A stretch of 64,000 bases of DNA from Sphingomonas pituitosa NBRC 102491 (GTDB taxonomy: Bacteria; Pseudomonadota; Alphaproteobacteria; Sphingomonadales; Sphingomonadaceae): NCBI RefSeq assembly GCF_001598435.1, contig NZ_BCYY01000021.1, positions 1-64,000 on the forward strand, in the 5' to 3' direction. The notes under the pieces are model-generated. The model did no database searches. It was not told where the DNA came from and saw nothing but the letters and a program-made list of their open reading frames with translations. Shown here one piece after another: positions 17,457-26,185 of this stretch. Numbering within the stretch: the stretch's first letter is position 1; every line of letters begins with the position of its first letter. The position numbers and the translations under genes were made by a program.

Positions 17457-20209
17457 TGCGCGGCGCCCCAACTGGGACCGACACCGATCTCCACGCCCAG
17501 CGGCACGGTGAGCTTGATCGCCGGTTCGGCGGCGGTAGCCATCACCCGCTCGATGATCGGCCGCGCGGCCGCGACGTCGCCCTCGGGCAGTTCGAACACA
17601 AGTTCGTCGTGCACCTGGAGGAGCATGCGGACCTTATCCAGCCCCGCCTCGGCCAGCGCCGGGCCCATCCGGGTCATGGCGCGCTTGATGATGTCGGCGC
17701 TGGTGCCCTGGATCGGCGCGTTGATCGCGGCGCGCTCGCTACCCGCCCGCTCGTTCGGGTTGGGCGATTTGAGGCGCGGGAAATGCGTCTTCCGGCCGAA
17801 CAGCGTGGTGGTGTAGCCGCGCTCCTTCGCCTCGCGCAGCGTATCGGCGATGTAGCGATTGATGCCGGGGAAGCGCTCGAAATAGCGGCTGATCATCGCC
17901 TGCGCCTCGTCCGGCGTCACGTCGAGCCGGCCGGCGAGGCCCCAGCGCGAAATGCCGTAGAGGATCGCGAAGTTGATCGTCTTGGCACGGCCGCGCGTGT
18001 CGCGATTGACTTCGCCGAACAGCTCCATCGCGGTCATGCTGTGGATGTCGTCGCCCTTCTCGAACGCGGTGCGCAGTGCGGGCACGTCAGCAATATGCGC
18101 GGCGAGGCGCAGCTCGATCTGCGAATAGTCGGCCGAGAGGATAACGTTGCCCGGCTCGGCCACGAACGCGTCGCGGATCTGGCGGCCGACCTCGGTGCGG
18201 ATCGGGATGTTCTGCAGGTTCGGATCGGTCGACGACAGCCGCCCGGTCTGCGCGCCGGTGAGGCTGTAGCTGGTGTGGACGCGGCCGGTGTGCGGGTTGA
18301 TCTGCGCCTGGAGCGCATCGGTATAGGTGGACTTGAGCTTGGAAAGCTGGCGCCAGTCGAGCACCTTCAGCACCATCTCGCGGCCGGGTGAATCCTTATC
18401 GGCGGCGATGCGCTCGAGCTCGTTGACGTCGGTGGAGTAGACGCCCGACTTGCCCTTGCGGCCGCCCTTGATCCCCATCTTGTCGAACAGCACGTCGCCC
18501 AGCTGCTTGGGGCTGCCGATGGTGAACTTGAAGCCGGCGATGGCGTGGATTTCCTCCTCCAGCGCGGCGATCTGCTGCGCGAAATCGGAGGAGAGCCTGG
18601 CGAGCACCCCGGCATCGACCTTGATGCCGGCGCTTTCCATGTCGGCGAGCACCGCGACCAGCGGCCGATCGACGCTCTCATAGACCCGCGTCACGCTCTC
18701 ATAGGCGAGCCGCGGTTTCAGGCGCCGCCACAACCGCAGCGTGACATCGGCATCCTCGGCGGCGTAGCGGGTCGCTGCCTTGAGATCGACCTGGCCGAAG
18801 CCCAGCTGGCTCTTGCCCGTGCCGACCACGTCCTTGTACGCGATGCAGCTGTGCGCAAGGTGGGTGGCGGCAAGCTCGTCCATGCCGTGGCCGTGCAGGC
18901 CGGCATCGAGATCGAAGCTCATCACGATCGTGTCGTCATAGGGGGCGACGCGAATGCCGGCGCGGCCGAGCACGATCATGTCGTACTTCAGGTTATGCCC
19001 GATCTTGAGCACCGCCGGGTCTTCCAGCAGCGGCTTGAGCCGGGCGATCGCCTCGGCGCGATCGATCTGCACCGGCTTTTCGGCGAACATGTCCGTCCCG
19101 CCATGGCCGAGCGGGATGTAGCAGGCGAGATTGGGCGCCAGCGCCATGCTGACCCCGACCAGATCGGCCTGGGTGGCATCGAGCCCGGTCGTCTCGGTAT
19201 CGATTGCCACCCAGCCCTGATGCCGCGAGACGGTGATCCAGCGGTCCAGCGCGGTCAGATCGGTGACGGTCTCATAGTCATCGTGCGCGCAAGGCGGGTC
19301 TTCCTCGACGCCCGGCGTATCCGGCGTCTCGACCGGCGCATCGGCGACGCTGGACAAGCGCGCCAGCAGCGTCTTGAAGCCGTGATGCTCCAGGAAGGCG
19401 CGCATCGGCGCATCGGGGATGCCCTGCAGCTCCAGCGCCTCCAGCGGCTCCGGCAGCGGTACGTCGCAGGCGAGCGTGACGAGCTGATGGCTCAGCCGCG
19501 CGAGATCGGCGTGCTCGATCAGATTGTCGCGCAGCTTGCTCTTCTTCATCGCCGGCGCCGCGGCGAGGACCGATTCGAGATCGCCATATTCGAGGATCAG
19601 CTTGGCCGCCGTCTTCGGGCCCACACCGGGCACGCCGGGGACATTGTCGACGCTGTCGCCCATCAGCGCCAGCACTTCGCCGAGCTTTTCCGGGCCGACG
19701 CCGAACTTCTCGCGCGTATCGTCCGGGCCCATCCGCCGGTTGTTCATCGTATCGAGCATGTCGACCGACGGATCGGTCATCAGCTGCATCAGATCCTTGT
19801 CGGAGCTGACGATCGTGACCGACCAGCCCTGCGCCAGCGCCGCCTTGGTATAGCTGGCGATCAGGTCGTCGGCCTCCCAGCCCAGTTCCTCGATGCACGG
19901 CAGGCTGAACGCGCGGGTGGCGTCGCGGATCATCGGGAACTGGGGGCGCAGATCTTCCGGCGCCGGCGGGCGGTGCGCCTTGTACTGGTCGTACAGGTCG
20001 TTGCGGAAGGTGTGCTCGGACTTGTCGAGAATCACCGCCATATGGGTGGGGCCGTCGGCCTTGTGCAGCGCGTCGACCAGCTTCCACAACATGGTGGTAT
20101 AGCCGTACACCGCCCCCACCGGCTCGCCATGCTTGTTCGTCAGCGGCGGCAGCCGGTGATAGGCGCGGAAGATGTAGCTGGAGCCGTCGACGAGATAGAG
20201 ATGGGGCAT
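17453..20209 (-). CDS. polA: DNA polymerase I
   Basis: The 918-residue protein has all three PolA domains. A 5' nuclease opens with LYLVDGSSYIFRAYH and GVGPKTAAKLI near residue 185. A 3'-5' exonuclease has the metal-binding AIDTETTGLD near residue 338. The polymerase domain includes DYSQIELRLAAHI, the O-helix region RGRAKTINFAILYG and the terminal QVHDELVFE. It serves Okazaki fragment processing and repair. I chose the ATG at 20209, which begins at the conserved N-terminus; an ATG at 20245 would add 12 non-conserved residues. Confidence 0.96.
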   Translation of the reverse strand: MPHLYLVDGSSYIFRAYHRLPPLTNKHGEPVGAVYGYTTMLWKLVDALHKADGPTHMAVILDKSEHTFRNDLYDQYKAHRPPAPEDLRPQFPMIRDATRAFSLPCIEELGWEADDLIASYTKAALAQGWSVTIVSSDKDLMQLMTDPSVDMLDTMNNRRMGPDDTREKFGVGPEKLGEVLALMGDSVDNVPGVPGVGPKTAAKLILEYGDLESVLAAAPAMKKSKLRDNLIEHADLARLSHQLVTLACDVPLPEPLEALELQGIPDAPMRAFLEHHGFKTLLARLSSVADAPVETPDTPGVEEDPPCAHDDYETVTDLTALDRWITVSRHQGWVAIDTETTGLDATQADLVGVSMALAPNLACYIPLGHGGTDMFAEKPVQIDRAEAIARLKPLLEDPAVLKIGHNLKYDMIVLGRAGIRVAPYDDTIVMSFDLDAGLHGHGMDELAATHLAHSCIAYKDVVGTGKSQLGFGQVDLKAATRYAAEDADVTLRLWRRLKPRLAYESVTRVYESVDRPLVAVLADMESAGIKVDAGVLARLSSDFAQQIAALEEEIHAIAGFKFTIGSPKQLGDVLFDKMGIKGGRKGKSGVYSTDVNELERIAADKDSPGREMVLKVLDWRQLSKLKSTYTDALQAQINPHTGRVHTSYSLTGAQTGRLSSTDPNLQNIPIRTEVGRQIRDAFVAEPGNVILSADYSQIELRLAAHIADVPALRTAFEKGDDIHSMTAMELFGEVNRDTRGRAKTINFAILYGISRWGLAGRLDVTPDEAQAMISRYFERFPGINRYIADTLREAKERGYTTTLFGRKTHFPRLKSPNPNERAGSERAAINAPIQGTSADIIKRAMTRMGPALAEAGLDKVRMLLQVHDELVFELPEGDVAAARPIIERVMATAAEPAIKLTVPLGVEIGVGPSWGAAH

Positions 20210-20277
20210 GGGGCGGGAGATAGCAGCGCGGTGCGCCGCCGTCATCCCGCCGAGGTGCCTGTTTTAGGCCCTGGTTT

Positions 20278-21423
20278 TCAGGCGCCTGCCTGATGTTCGG
20301 CGACGATCGCGCGCACCACGCCCTGCATCAGCAGCTGGCGCTCGTTGATCGGGCGCGGCGTGTCGCCGATCATCACCGCCAGCGCATAGGAACGGCCATC
20401 GGGTGCGGTGAGAAGTGCCACGTCGTTATAGCCCGCCGTGCGGCCGAACAGGTCCTGGCCGGTGCCGGTCTTGTGCGCGAGCTGCCAGCCCGGCGGCAGC
20501 GCCCCGCGCAGGCGATACTTGCCGGTGTGCGAGGCCTGCATCGTCGCGATCAGCCACTGGGTGGAGACGGGCGAGAGCAGCTCGCCGCGCTTCAGCCGGG
20601 CGATCGCGCCGGCAATGGCGAGAGGCGCCGCGCCGTCGGGCGGATCGGCGACATAGCGCTGATAGGCCCAAACGCGCGTCGCGCGGGGCAGCTGGGCGCG
20701 GGCCACCGCAAAGCTGTTACCCATCGAATATTCGGGCTTCCACGCGGGCAGGCCCGAGGTGCCGAGCTGGAGCAGCTTCTCGCCGGGACCGAAGCGGATC
20801 GAGCCCAATGCGTTGCGGGCGATGAACGAGCGCACCGCCGGCGGCCCGCCGACGAGGCGCAGCAGCTTGTCGTTGCAGGTATTGTCGCTCATCGTCAGCG
20901 CGCGGCGCATGATCTCGCCGACGGTGCTGACATAGCCCTGGTCGCCCTTGACCAGCGAGGCCACCGGCTGATGGAACAGCGTGAAATCGGCGCGGGTGAT
21001 GACGAGCGGGTCGCTGAGCCGGATGCGGCCCTGGTCGACCTGGTCGAGCACGGTCATCGCCACCCACAGCTTGGAGACGCTCTGCTGCGGCAGCTTGCGC
21101 GCGCCGCCTTGCGAAGCGGTCCAGTTGCGATCGACACTGGTGACGGCGATGCCGACGACGCCGTCGAAATTCTGCGCGATGTCCGACAGGCGGTTCACCA
21201 GCCCCGCGGGTGGCGGCGTTTCCGGACGCGGCGCGGCATGGGCGGGCGGAATCGGCAGCAGCACGCCGTAATTGGGCGCGGGGAAATAGGCGGCGAGTTC
21301 GGGATGTTCGTGCACCGCGCAGCCCAGCAGCACCGCGGGCCCAAGCCCCGCGACGGTCAGCGCACGCTCGACCTTGGAAAACCGAATTTTACGCACCGCA
21401 ACCAACCTCTTGCCCACATCCAT
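20278..21423 (-). CDS. Class A beta-lactamase-like serine hydrolase, exported
   Basis: From the ATG at 21423 the protein is 381 residues. A basic start and hydrophobic segment (about 20-38) with LLGC at 32-35 suggest a membrane or lipoprotein anchor. The penicillin-recognising motifs are present: SVSK at 115-118 (nucleophile Ser115), SDN at 179-181 and KTG at 318-320. A classical omega-loop ExxLN with the deacylating Glu is not obvious between SDN and KTG; nearest is GPGEKLLQ at 212-219. It may therefore be a weak beta-lactamase or another penicillin-binding hydrolase. No AmpR-type regulator is adjacent. An ATG at 21426 is equally possible. Confidence 0.8.
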   Translation of the reverse strand: MDVGKRLVAVRKIRFSKVERALTVAGLGPAVLLGCAVHEHPELAAYFPAPNYGVLLPIPPAHAAPRPETPPPAGLVNRLSDIAQNFDGVVGIAVTSVDRNWTASQGGARKLPQQSVSKLWVAMTVLDQVDQGRIRLSDPLVITRADFTLFHQPVASLVKGDQGYVSTVGEIMRRALTMSDNTCNDKLLRLVGGPPAVRSFIARNALGSIRFGPGEKLLQLGTSGLPAWKPEYSMGNSFAVARAQLPRATRVWAYQRYVADPPDGAAPLAIAGAIARLKRGELLSPVSTQWLIATMQASHTGKYRLRGALPPGWQLAHKTGTGQDLFGRTAGYNDVALLTAPDGRSYALAVMIGDTPRPINERQLLMQGVVRAIVAEHQAGA

Positions 21424-21538
21424 CATGCGACCGCCCCTAGAGGCGGCAAAGCGCGGGATTCCCGCAATGCGACGAAGCGAGTCGGTGGAGCGACGAGACG
21501 TGAGGCGTGCGGCCGGGCGATCGCTCTCCCCGTCCCCA

Positions 21539-21631
21539 CCGTCATCCCAGCGAACGCTGGGATCTCCATCAGCAGCGCTGCACCGTTGTCGCCCGGCCAC
21601 TGGGAGGCCCCAGCTTTCGCTGGGGCGACGG
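21539..21631. repeat. Dispersed compound inverted repeat (93 nt)
   Basis: A left arm CCGTCATCCCAGCG...CGCTGGGAT and a right arm CAGC...CGCTGGGGCGACGG form inverted hairpins around a different centre. It is a diverged, slightly shorter relative of the 98-nt elements at 9790 and 15759 and lies between the nadB end and the beta-lactamase start. Confidence 0.7.
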
Positions 21632-21643
21632 CTTGGGGCGAAT

Positions 21644-23248
21644 TCAAGGTACCAGCACCGTGTCGACCGCCTCCGGCAGCGTCTCCGGATAGTCGAGCGT
21701 ATAATGCAGGCCGCGGCTCTCCTTGCGGTGCAGCGCCGAGCGGACGATCAGGTCGGCGCTCTCCAGCAGGTTGCGCAGCTCGATCAGGTCCGGCGTGACG
21801 CGGAAATGGCCGTAATAGTCCGCCACTTCCTCGCGCAGCAGCTTGATGCGGTGGGCAGCCCGCTCCAGTCGCTTGGTGGTCCGCACGATGCCGACATAGT
21901 TCCACATGAACCGGCGGATCTCGGTCCAGTTCTGCTTGATGACGACTTCTTCGTCCGAATCGGCGACCCGGCTCTCGTCCCAGGGCCGGATCGCCGGCGG
22001 CGGCGGCAGCTCGCCCCAATGCCCCATGATGTGATTCGCCACCGCTTCGCCGAACACGAAGCATTCGAGCAGCGAGTTGGACGCCAGCCGGTTCGCCCCG
22101 TGGAGCCCCGACTGGCTCACCTCGCCCGCGGCGTAGAGGCCGGGCAGGTCGGTGCGCCCGTCGCGATCGATCATCACGCCGCCGCAGGTATAATGCTGGG
22201 CGGGCACCACCGGGATCGGCGCCTTCGTCATGTCGATGTCGAGGTCGAGCAACCGGTGGTAGATCGTCGGGAAATGGTGCTGGACGAATTCCGGCCCCAT
22301 GTGACTGATGTCGAGGTGGACATAGTCGAGGCCGAGCCGCTTGATCTCATGGTCGATCGCGCGCGCCACGATATCGCGCGGCGCCAGCTCCAGCCGCGGA
22401 TCGAAATCGGGCATGAAGCGGTGGCCCGCCTCCTCGCCGGCATCGGGGGGCAGCAGCAGATGCCCACCCTCGCCGCGCACCGCCTCGGTGATCAGGAAGT
22501 TCTTGACGTCGAGATTGTAGAGGCAGGTCGGGTGGAACTGCATCATCTCCATGTTCGAGATGCGGCAGCCCGCGCGCCACGCCATCGCGATGCCGTCGCC
22601 GGTCGCGCCGCGCGGGGCGGTGGAGAACAGATAGGTGCGCCCTGCCCCGCCGGTCGCGAGCACCGTCGCGCGGGCGGTGAACAGCTCGACGCGGTTGGTC
22701 GCGCGGTTGAAGGCATAGACGCCCCAGACATTGCCCGCGCCGGAATACCGTAATTCATGCCGGCTGGTGGCGAGGTCGATCACCACCATGTCGGGCACCA
22801 GCGTGATGTTCGGGTGCGCCTGCGCGGCGCGGAGCAGTGCCATTTGCACCGCATAGCCGGTCGCATCGTCGACATGGGCGATACGTCGGTGGCTGTGGCC
22901 GCCCTCGCGGGTGAGGTGCAGCGCATTGCCCTCGGTGTTGAACGGCACGCCCAGTTTCACCAGCCGCTCGATCGCGGCGGGGGCGTTCTCGACCACCATC
23001 TCCACCGTCGCGCGGTCGTTGAGGCCGGCGCCGGCGACCATCGTGTCGTCGATATGGCTTTCGAAGGTGTCGCCGTCTTCCAGCACCGCGGCGATGCCGC
23101 CCTGCGCCCAGGCGGTCGAGCCCTCGGCAAAGCCGCCCTTGGCCAGCACCGTCACCTTGAACCTGTCCGCCAGGTGCAGCGCGGTGGTAAGCCCCGCCGC
23201 GCCGGAACCGAGGACCAGGACATCGCTTTGGTGGGTGGTGTCGGACAA
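21644..23248 (-). CDS. nadB: L-aspartate oxidase
   Basis: NadB oxidises L-aspartate to iminoaspartate, the first step of NAD synthesis, using FAD. The 534-residue protein opens with the dinucleotide-binding VLVLGSGAAGLTTALHLAD, then STAWAQGGIAA, HSHRRIAHVDDATG, FHPTCLY and the C-terminal FAD site YTCGGV...GLYAAGEVSQSGLHGANRL. The start is TTG at 23248, chosen because AAGGAG lies 7 bases upstream and homologs begin just before the Rossmann motif. nadA and nadC are not in the window. It is divergent from the esterase gene. Confidence 0.94.
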   Translation of the reverse strand: MSDTTHQSDVLVLGSGAAGLTTALHLADRFKVTVLAKGGFAEGSTAWAQGGIAAVLEDGDTFESHIDDTMVAGAGLNDRATVEMVVENAPAAIERLVKLGVPFNTEGNALHLTREGGHSHRRIAHVDDATGYAVQMALLRAAQAHPNITLVPDMVVIDLATSRHELRYSGAGNVWGVYAFNRATNRVELFTARATVLATGGAGRTYLFSTAPRGATGDGIAMAWRAGCRISNMEMMQFHPTCLYNLDVKNFLITEAVRGEGGHLLLPPDAGEEAGHRFMPDFDPRLELAPRDIVARAIDHEIKRLGLDYVHLDISHMGPEFVQHHFPTIYHRLLDLDIDMTKAPIPVVPAQHYTCGGVMIDRDGRTDLPGLYAAGEVSQSGLHGANRLASNSLLECFVFGEAVANHIMGHWGELPPPPAIRPWDESRVADSDEEVVIKQNWTEIRRFMWNYVGIVRTTKRLERAAHRIKLLREEVADYYGHFRVTPDLIELRNLLESADLIVRSALHRKESRGLHYTLDYPETLPEAVDTVLVP

Positions 23249-23342
23249 AGAGGCACTCCTTTGCGGCGCTTTAAGCGCGCCCGGCGCGGGTTTCGCAATC
23301 CCCACCCTTGGACCATAGGGGGTTCGCGAGCAGGAGAAGCGT

Positions 23343-24236
23343 ATGCGGTTGGGCTGGTGGATCGGAGTGGCGGCGCTGTTCGGCAGCGGCTCGGCACAGG
23401 CGGCGACGTGCCGGCTGGGCGCACCGGGGACGACGGTGTCGGTGGCGATTGCGGGCACCGGCCGGTCGATGCTGGTGCATGTGCCCACGGGCCGGGCCGA
23501 GGCGCGGCGGCCGCTGGTGTTCGTGTTCCACGGCAGCACCGGCAAGGGCCGCGACATCCTCGCCCAGTCGAAGCTGGAGGCGACCGCAGACCGCCACGGC
23601 TTCCTGCTCGCAGCACCCGATGGCGGAATCCCCGCCGCGACGGGGTTCGTGTGGAACATCCCCGGCGTGCCGACGGTGACCGGCAAGGTACCCGGCCCCG
23701 AGGATGCCGACGACGTCGCCTTCGTGAAGACCGCGATCGACCAGCTGGCCGCCAAGGGCTGCGTGGATCGCGCGCGGGTCTACGCCACCGGCTATTCGGG
23801 CGGCGGGCGGCTGAGTTCGTGGCTCGGCTGCGTCGCGGCGGACCGCTTCGCCGCCATCGCGCCGGTGGTCGGCCTGCGCGCAGGCAATCCATTGAAAGAG
23901 ACGCCGCGCGTCCCCGATCCGGCGACCTGCACGCCCTCGCGGCCGATGCCGGTGCTCGCGTTCGCCGGCGATGCCGACACCACCAACCCGATCCAGGGCG
24001 GCGGCGCGGGATACTGGCAGTACACGATGCACACGGCGCTCGCCCGCTGGGCGGACCTGAACGGGTGTCGGGCGGGGCCGGTCGCGAGCGAGGTTTCGGT
24101 AGAGGTGAAAGAAGAGCGCTTCACCCGCTGCTCGGGCGGCGCGGACGTGACCGGACGGGTGAAGCATGGCGCAGGCCATGTCTGGGTGGCGGACAACGAG
24201 GCGATGTGGGCGTTCTTCGCGCGGCATCGGCATTGA
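23343..24236 (+). CDS. Exported alpha/beta-hydrolase esterase (LpqC / PHB depolymerase / feruloyl esterase-like)
   Basis: The 297-residue product has a signal peptide ending near AQA/A (residues 18-21). It shows the oxyanion region VFHGSTGKG at 61-69 and the nucleophile motif GYSGGG with Ser152. A catalytic Asp in FAGDADTTNP and a His in HGAGHVW follow. This is the carbohydrate esterase 1 / LpqC group that hydrolyses polyhydroxybutyrate-like polymers or feruloyl esters. Four Cys residues may form disulfides in the periplasm. The exact substrate is unknown. Confidence 0.85.
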   Translation: MRLGWWIGVAALFGSGSAQAATCRLGAPGTTVSVAIAGTGRSMLVHVPTGRAEARRPLVFVFHGSTGKGRDILAQSKLEATADRHGFLLAAPDGGIPAATGFVWNIPGVPTVTGKVPGPEDADDVAFVKTAIDQLAAKGCVDRARVYATGYSGGGRLSSWLGCVAADRFAAIAPVVGLRAGNPLKETPRVPDPATCTPSRPMPVLAFAGDADTTNPIQGGGAGYWQYTMHTALARWADLNGCRAGPVASEVSVEVKEERFTRCSGGADVTGRVKHGAGHVWVADNEAMWAFFARHRH

Positions 24237-24244
24237 CTGCTTCC

Positions 24245-24264
24245 TTTTAGCGACGACGCTAAAA
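24245..24264. repeat. Perfect 8-bp inverted repeat upstream of the AT-rich orphan
   Basis: TTTTAGCG and CGCTAAAA surround a 4-base ACGA loop. It lies in the 109-base gap before the AT-rich gene and could be an operator or a boundary mark. No T-run follows it in the direction needed for a terminator. Confidence 0.5.
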
Positions 24265-24345
24265 TGGTCAGCTGCCGAGTAATATCGGCTTCTCGAGGGC
24301 CGTTTGTTCGACCACACTGTCAGCTGCAGGCATGAGGATATCGGC

Positions 24346-24885
24346 GTGATCGAGTGGTTGGAAGCTCACGACAAACTTGCAGGTTGGGCTCAGTTTGCCG
24401 GCGCCATTTTAGCCTTGGGCCTCACATATTTCACTGCCTTCATGCCGGTCTGGCATCGAAAAAGGCAGTTGGAAGCAAGCGGGAAGCGCCTTCTACAAAA
24501 CGGGTATGAAGCTATGGAAAGTTTCCACCGTACCTTCGGTCACTTCCTACCCCTTTCTATTAACTTATATGCCGCGTCACTCGCGATGTCATCCGTCGCC
24601 GACGAGATAAGCCGCTTTCCAATTTACGAACTTGATGACCAAGGCAGTCGGTCCGTAGCTCGCCATTTGATTGCAACGGGCGTGACACTCTCCGGCACAC
24701 GTCTGATGTTAGATTCAATGGCCAAAGACATCGAAGGCAGACCAGCGACCGAAGAAGAGCGGGATATCATTCGAGATTTCATGGCAGAGCAGCTGAAGCT
24801 TATCACTAACATGTTAAGCGGCGCGGAGTTGAAGCGTCCCGAATGGCCTGGCGCGTCACAGTCGAACCCGCCACCAACTTCCTGA
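24346..24885 (+). CDS. Hypothetical membrane-anchored protein, AT-rich (probably acquired)
   Basis: I do not recognise this family. The roughly 179-residue protein has one membrane segment near residues 15-35 (FAGAILALGLTYFTAF) followed by basic residues, then a helical soluble domain. Such single-span proteins often have the tail inside the cell. The gene is visibly richer in A and T than its neighbours and uses rarer codons such as TTA and AGA, consistent with transfer. I chose GTG at 24346 because GAGG lies 8 bases upstream; TTG at 24304 would add 14 residues. It faces the ABC ATPase gene convergently. Confidence 0.65.
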   Translation: MIEWLEAHDKLAGWAQFAGAILALGLTYFTAFMPVWHRKRQLEASGKRLLQNGYEAMESFHRTFGHFLPLSINLYAASLAMSSVADEISRFPIYELDDQGSRSVARHLIATGVTLSGTRLMLDSMAKDIEGRPATEEERDIIRDFMAEQLKLITNMLSGAELKRPEWPGASQSNPPPTS

Positions 24886-24919
24886 TGCAATATTGGGAAA
24901 CGTAGTTCCCCTGTTCCCC

Positions 24920-25837
24920 CTACGCCGCCCGCGTCAGGTTCAAGAACACATCCTCCAGATCCGCCTCGCGGGTCGACACGTCGACGATGCCCAGCCCCGC
25001 CGCCTGCACCGCGCCCAGCACTTCGCCCGCGTTCGCCTGGTCCTTACGGTAGGTGATCACCAGCACCCGCTCGCCCTTCAGCTCCACCTTCTGGAAACAG
25101 GCATTGTCCGGCGCGGCGACGATATCGCGGTCCACCGTCACCTCGACCACCTTTTCCTGCGCCATGCCGACCAGCTCGCGGGTCGGCTTGTTGGCGATCA
25201 GCTGGCCGTGGTTGATGATCGCAATGCGGTCGCACAGCTCCTCGGCCTCTTCGAGATAGTGCGTGGTCAGCACCACCGTCACGCCGCGCTGGTTGAGCTG
25301 CTTCACATAGGCCCAGAGCTGCTGGCGCAGTTCGACGTCGACACCCGCCGTCGGCTCGTCGAGCACGATGATCGGCGGCGAATGCACCATCGCCTTGGCG
25401 ACCATCAGCCGCCGCTTCATGCCGCCGGAGAGCGTGCGCGAATAGGCATTGGCCTTGTCTTCCAGATGCACCGCGCGGAGCAGCGCCATCGCGTCGAACC
25501 TGCCCTTCGGCACGCCGTACAGCCCGGCCTGGATCTCCAGCGTCTCCTTCGGCGTGAAGAAAGGATCGAACAGGATCTCCTGGTTGACGATGCCGATGCT
25601 CGCCTTGGCGTTGCGCGGATGCGCGTCGATGTCGAAGCCCCAGATCGAGACCTTGCCGTCGGTCTTGTTGACCAGCCCCGCCAGGATGTTGATCAGCGTC
25701 GACTTGCCCGCGCCGTTGGGGCCGAGCAGCCCGAAGATCTGGCCGCGCGGCACATCGAACGTCACCCCGTCCAGCGCGCGCTTGCCGCCCGCATAGGTCT
25801 TGCACAGAGTGTCGATCGCGATCGCTGCCTGGGTCAT
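24920..25837 (-). CDS. ABC transporter ATP-binding protein (ABC-2 export type)
   Basis: This 305-residue cytoplasmic ATPase carries Walker A GPNGAGKST near 40-48, the signature LSGGMKRR near 141-148 and Walker B VLDEPTAGVD near 162-171. The C-terminal 80 residues form the regulatory extension of the drug/lipid exporter subfamily (CcmA/NodI-like). No permease gene is adjacent, so its membrane partner must lie elsewhere. I chose the ATG at 25837, directly before the conserved N-terminus. Confidence 0.9.
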   Translation of the reverse strand: MTQAAIAIDTLCKTYAGGKRALDGVTFDVPRGQIFGLLGPNGAGKSTLINILAGLVNKTDGKVSIWGFDIDAHPRNAKASIGIVNQEILFDPFFTPKETLEIQAGLYGVPKGRFDAMALLRAVHLEDKANAYSRTLSGGMKRRLMVAKAMVHSPPIIVLDEPTAGVDVELRQQLWAYVKQLNQRGVTVVLTTHYLEEAEELCDRIAIINHGQLIANKPTRELVGMAQEKVVEVTVDRDIVAAPDNACFQKVELKGERVLVITYRKDQANAGEVLGAVQAAGLGIVDVSTREADLEDVFLNLTRAA

Positions 25838-25905
25838 GGGCGATGGCTTTAAGACCCCGCGCATCCGATTGCGAGCCCCCGCACGCTTTGCTAAGGGCCA
25901 AGGCC

Positions 25906-26136
25906 ATGATCGCCCCGCCCGAAGTCATCCGCACCGCCCATGCCCGCGTCGCCTGCGACGGCACCGGCCCCGGCCTGCCCGCCGCGCTCGGCCATCCGCG
26001 CGTCTATCTCCAGATCGACGAAACCGGCTATGTCGATTGCGGCTATTGCGACCGCCGCTTCGTGCTGATCGGCGGCGTGGCCGACGGTGCGGACCAGGGC
26101 CAGCTGCCCGATCATCCGGCAGGCGGCAGCATCTGA
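25906..26136 (+). CDS. Zinc-finger (zf-CHCC type) domain protein
   Basis: A 76-residue protein with one CHCC zinc-binding arrangement: Cys18 in VACDG, His in GHPRVY and the pair CGYC near 46-49. Related domains occur in complex I subunit NDUFS6 and in small alphaproteobacterial proteins of unclear role. It is divergent from the ABC ATPase and precedes tldD by 49 bases, possibly in one transcript. Confidence 0.82.
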   Translation: MIAPPEVIRTAHARVACDGTGPGLPAALGHPRVYLQIDETGYVDCGYCDRRFVLIGGVADGADQGQLPDHPAGGSI

Positions 26137-26185
26137 TCGTCGCAGGAGCGCGTGACTCCGTGCGCGCGCATCCTATATCGTCTGG

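Noticed and set aside
5169..21631. CRISPR array suggested by repeated inverted sequences
   Set aside because: The repeats are isolated, several kb apart and palindromic, with no regular spacers or cas genes.
24237..24264. Terminator of the esterase gene from the TTTTAGCG/CGCTAAAA hairpin
   Set aside because: The stem is AT-rich and lacks a downstream T-run on either strand.
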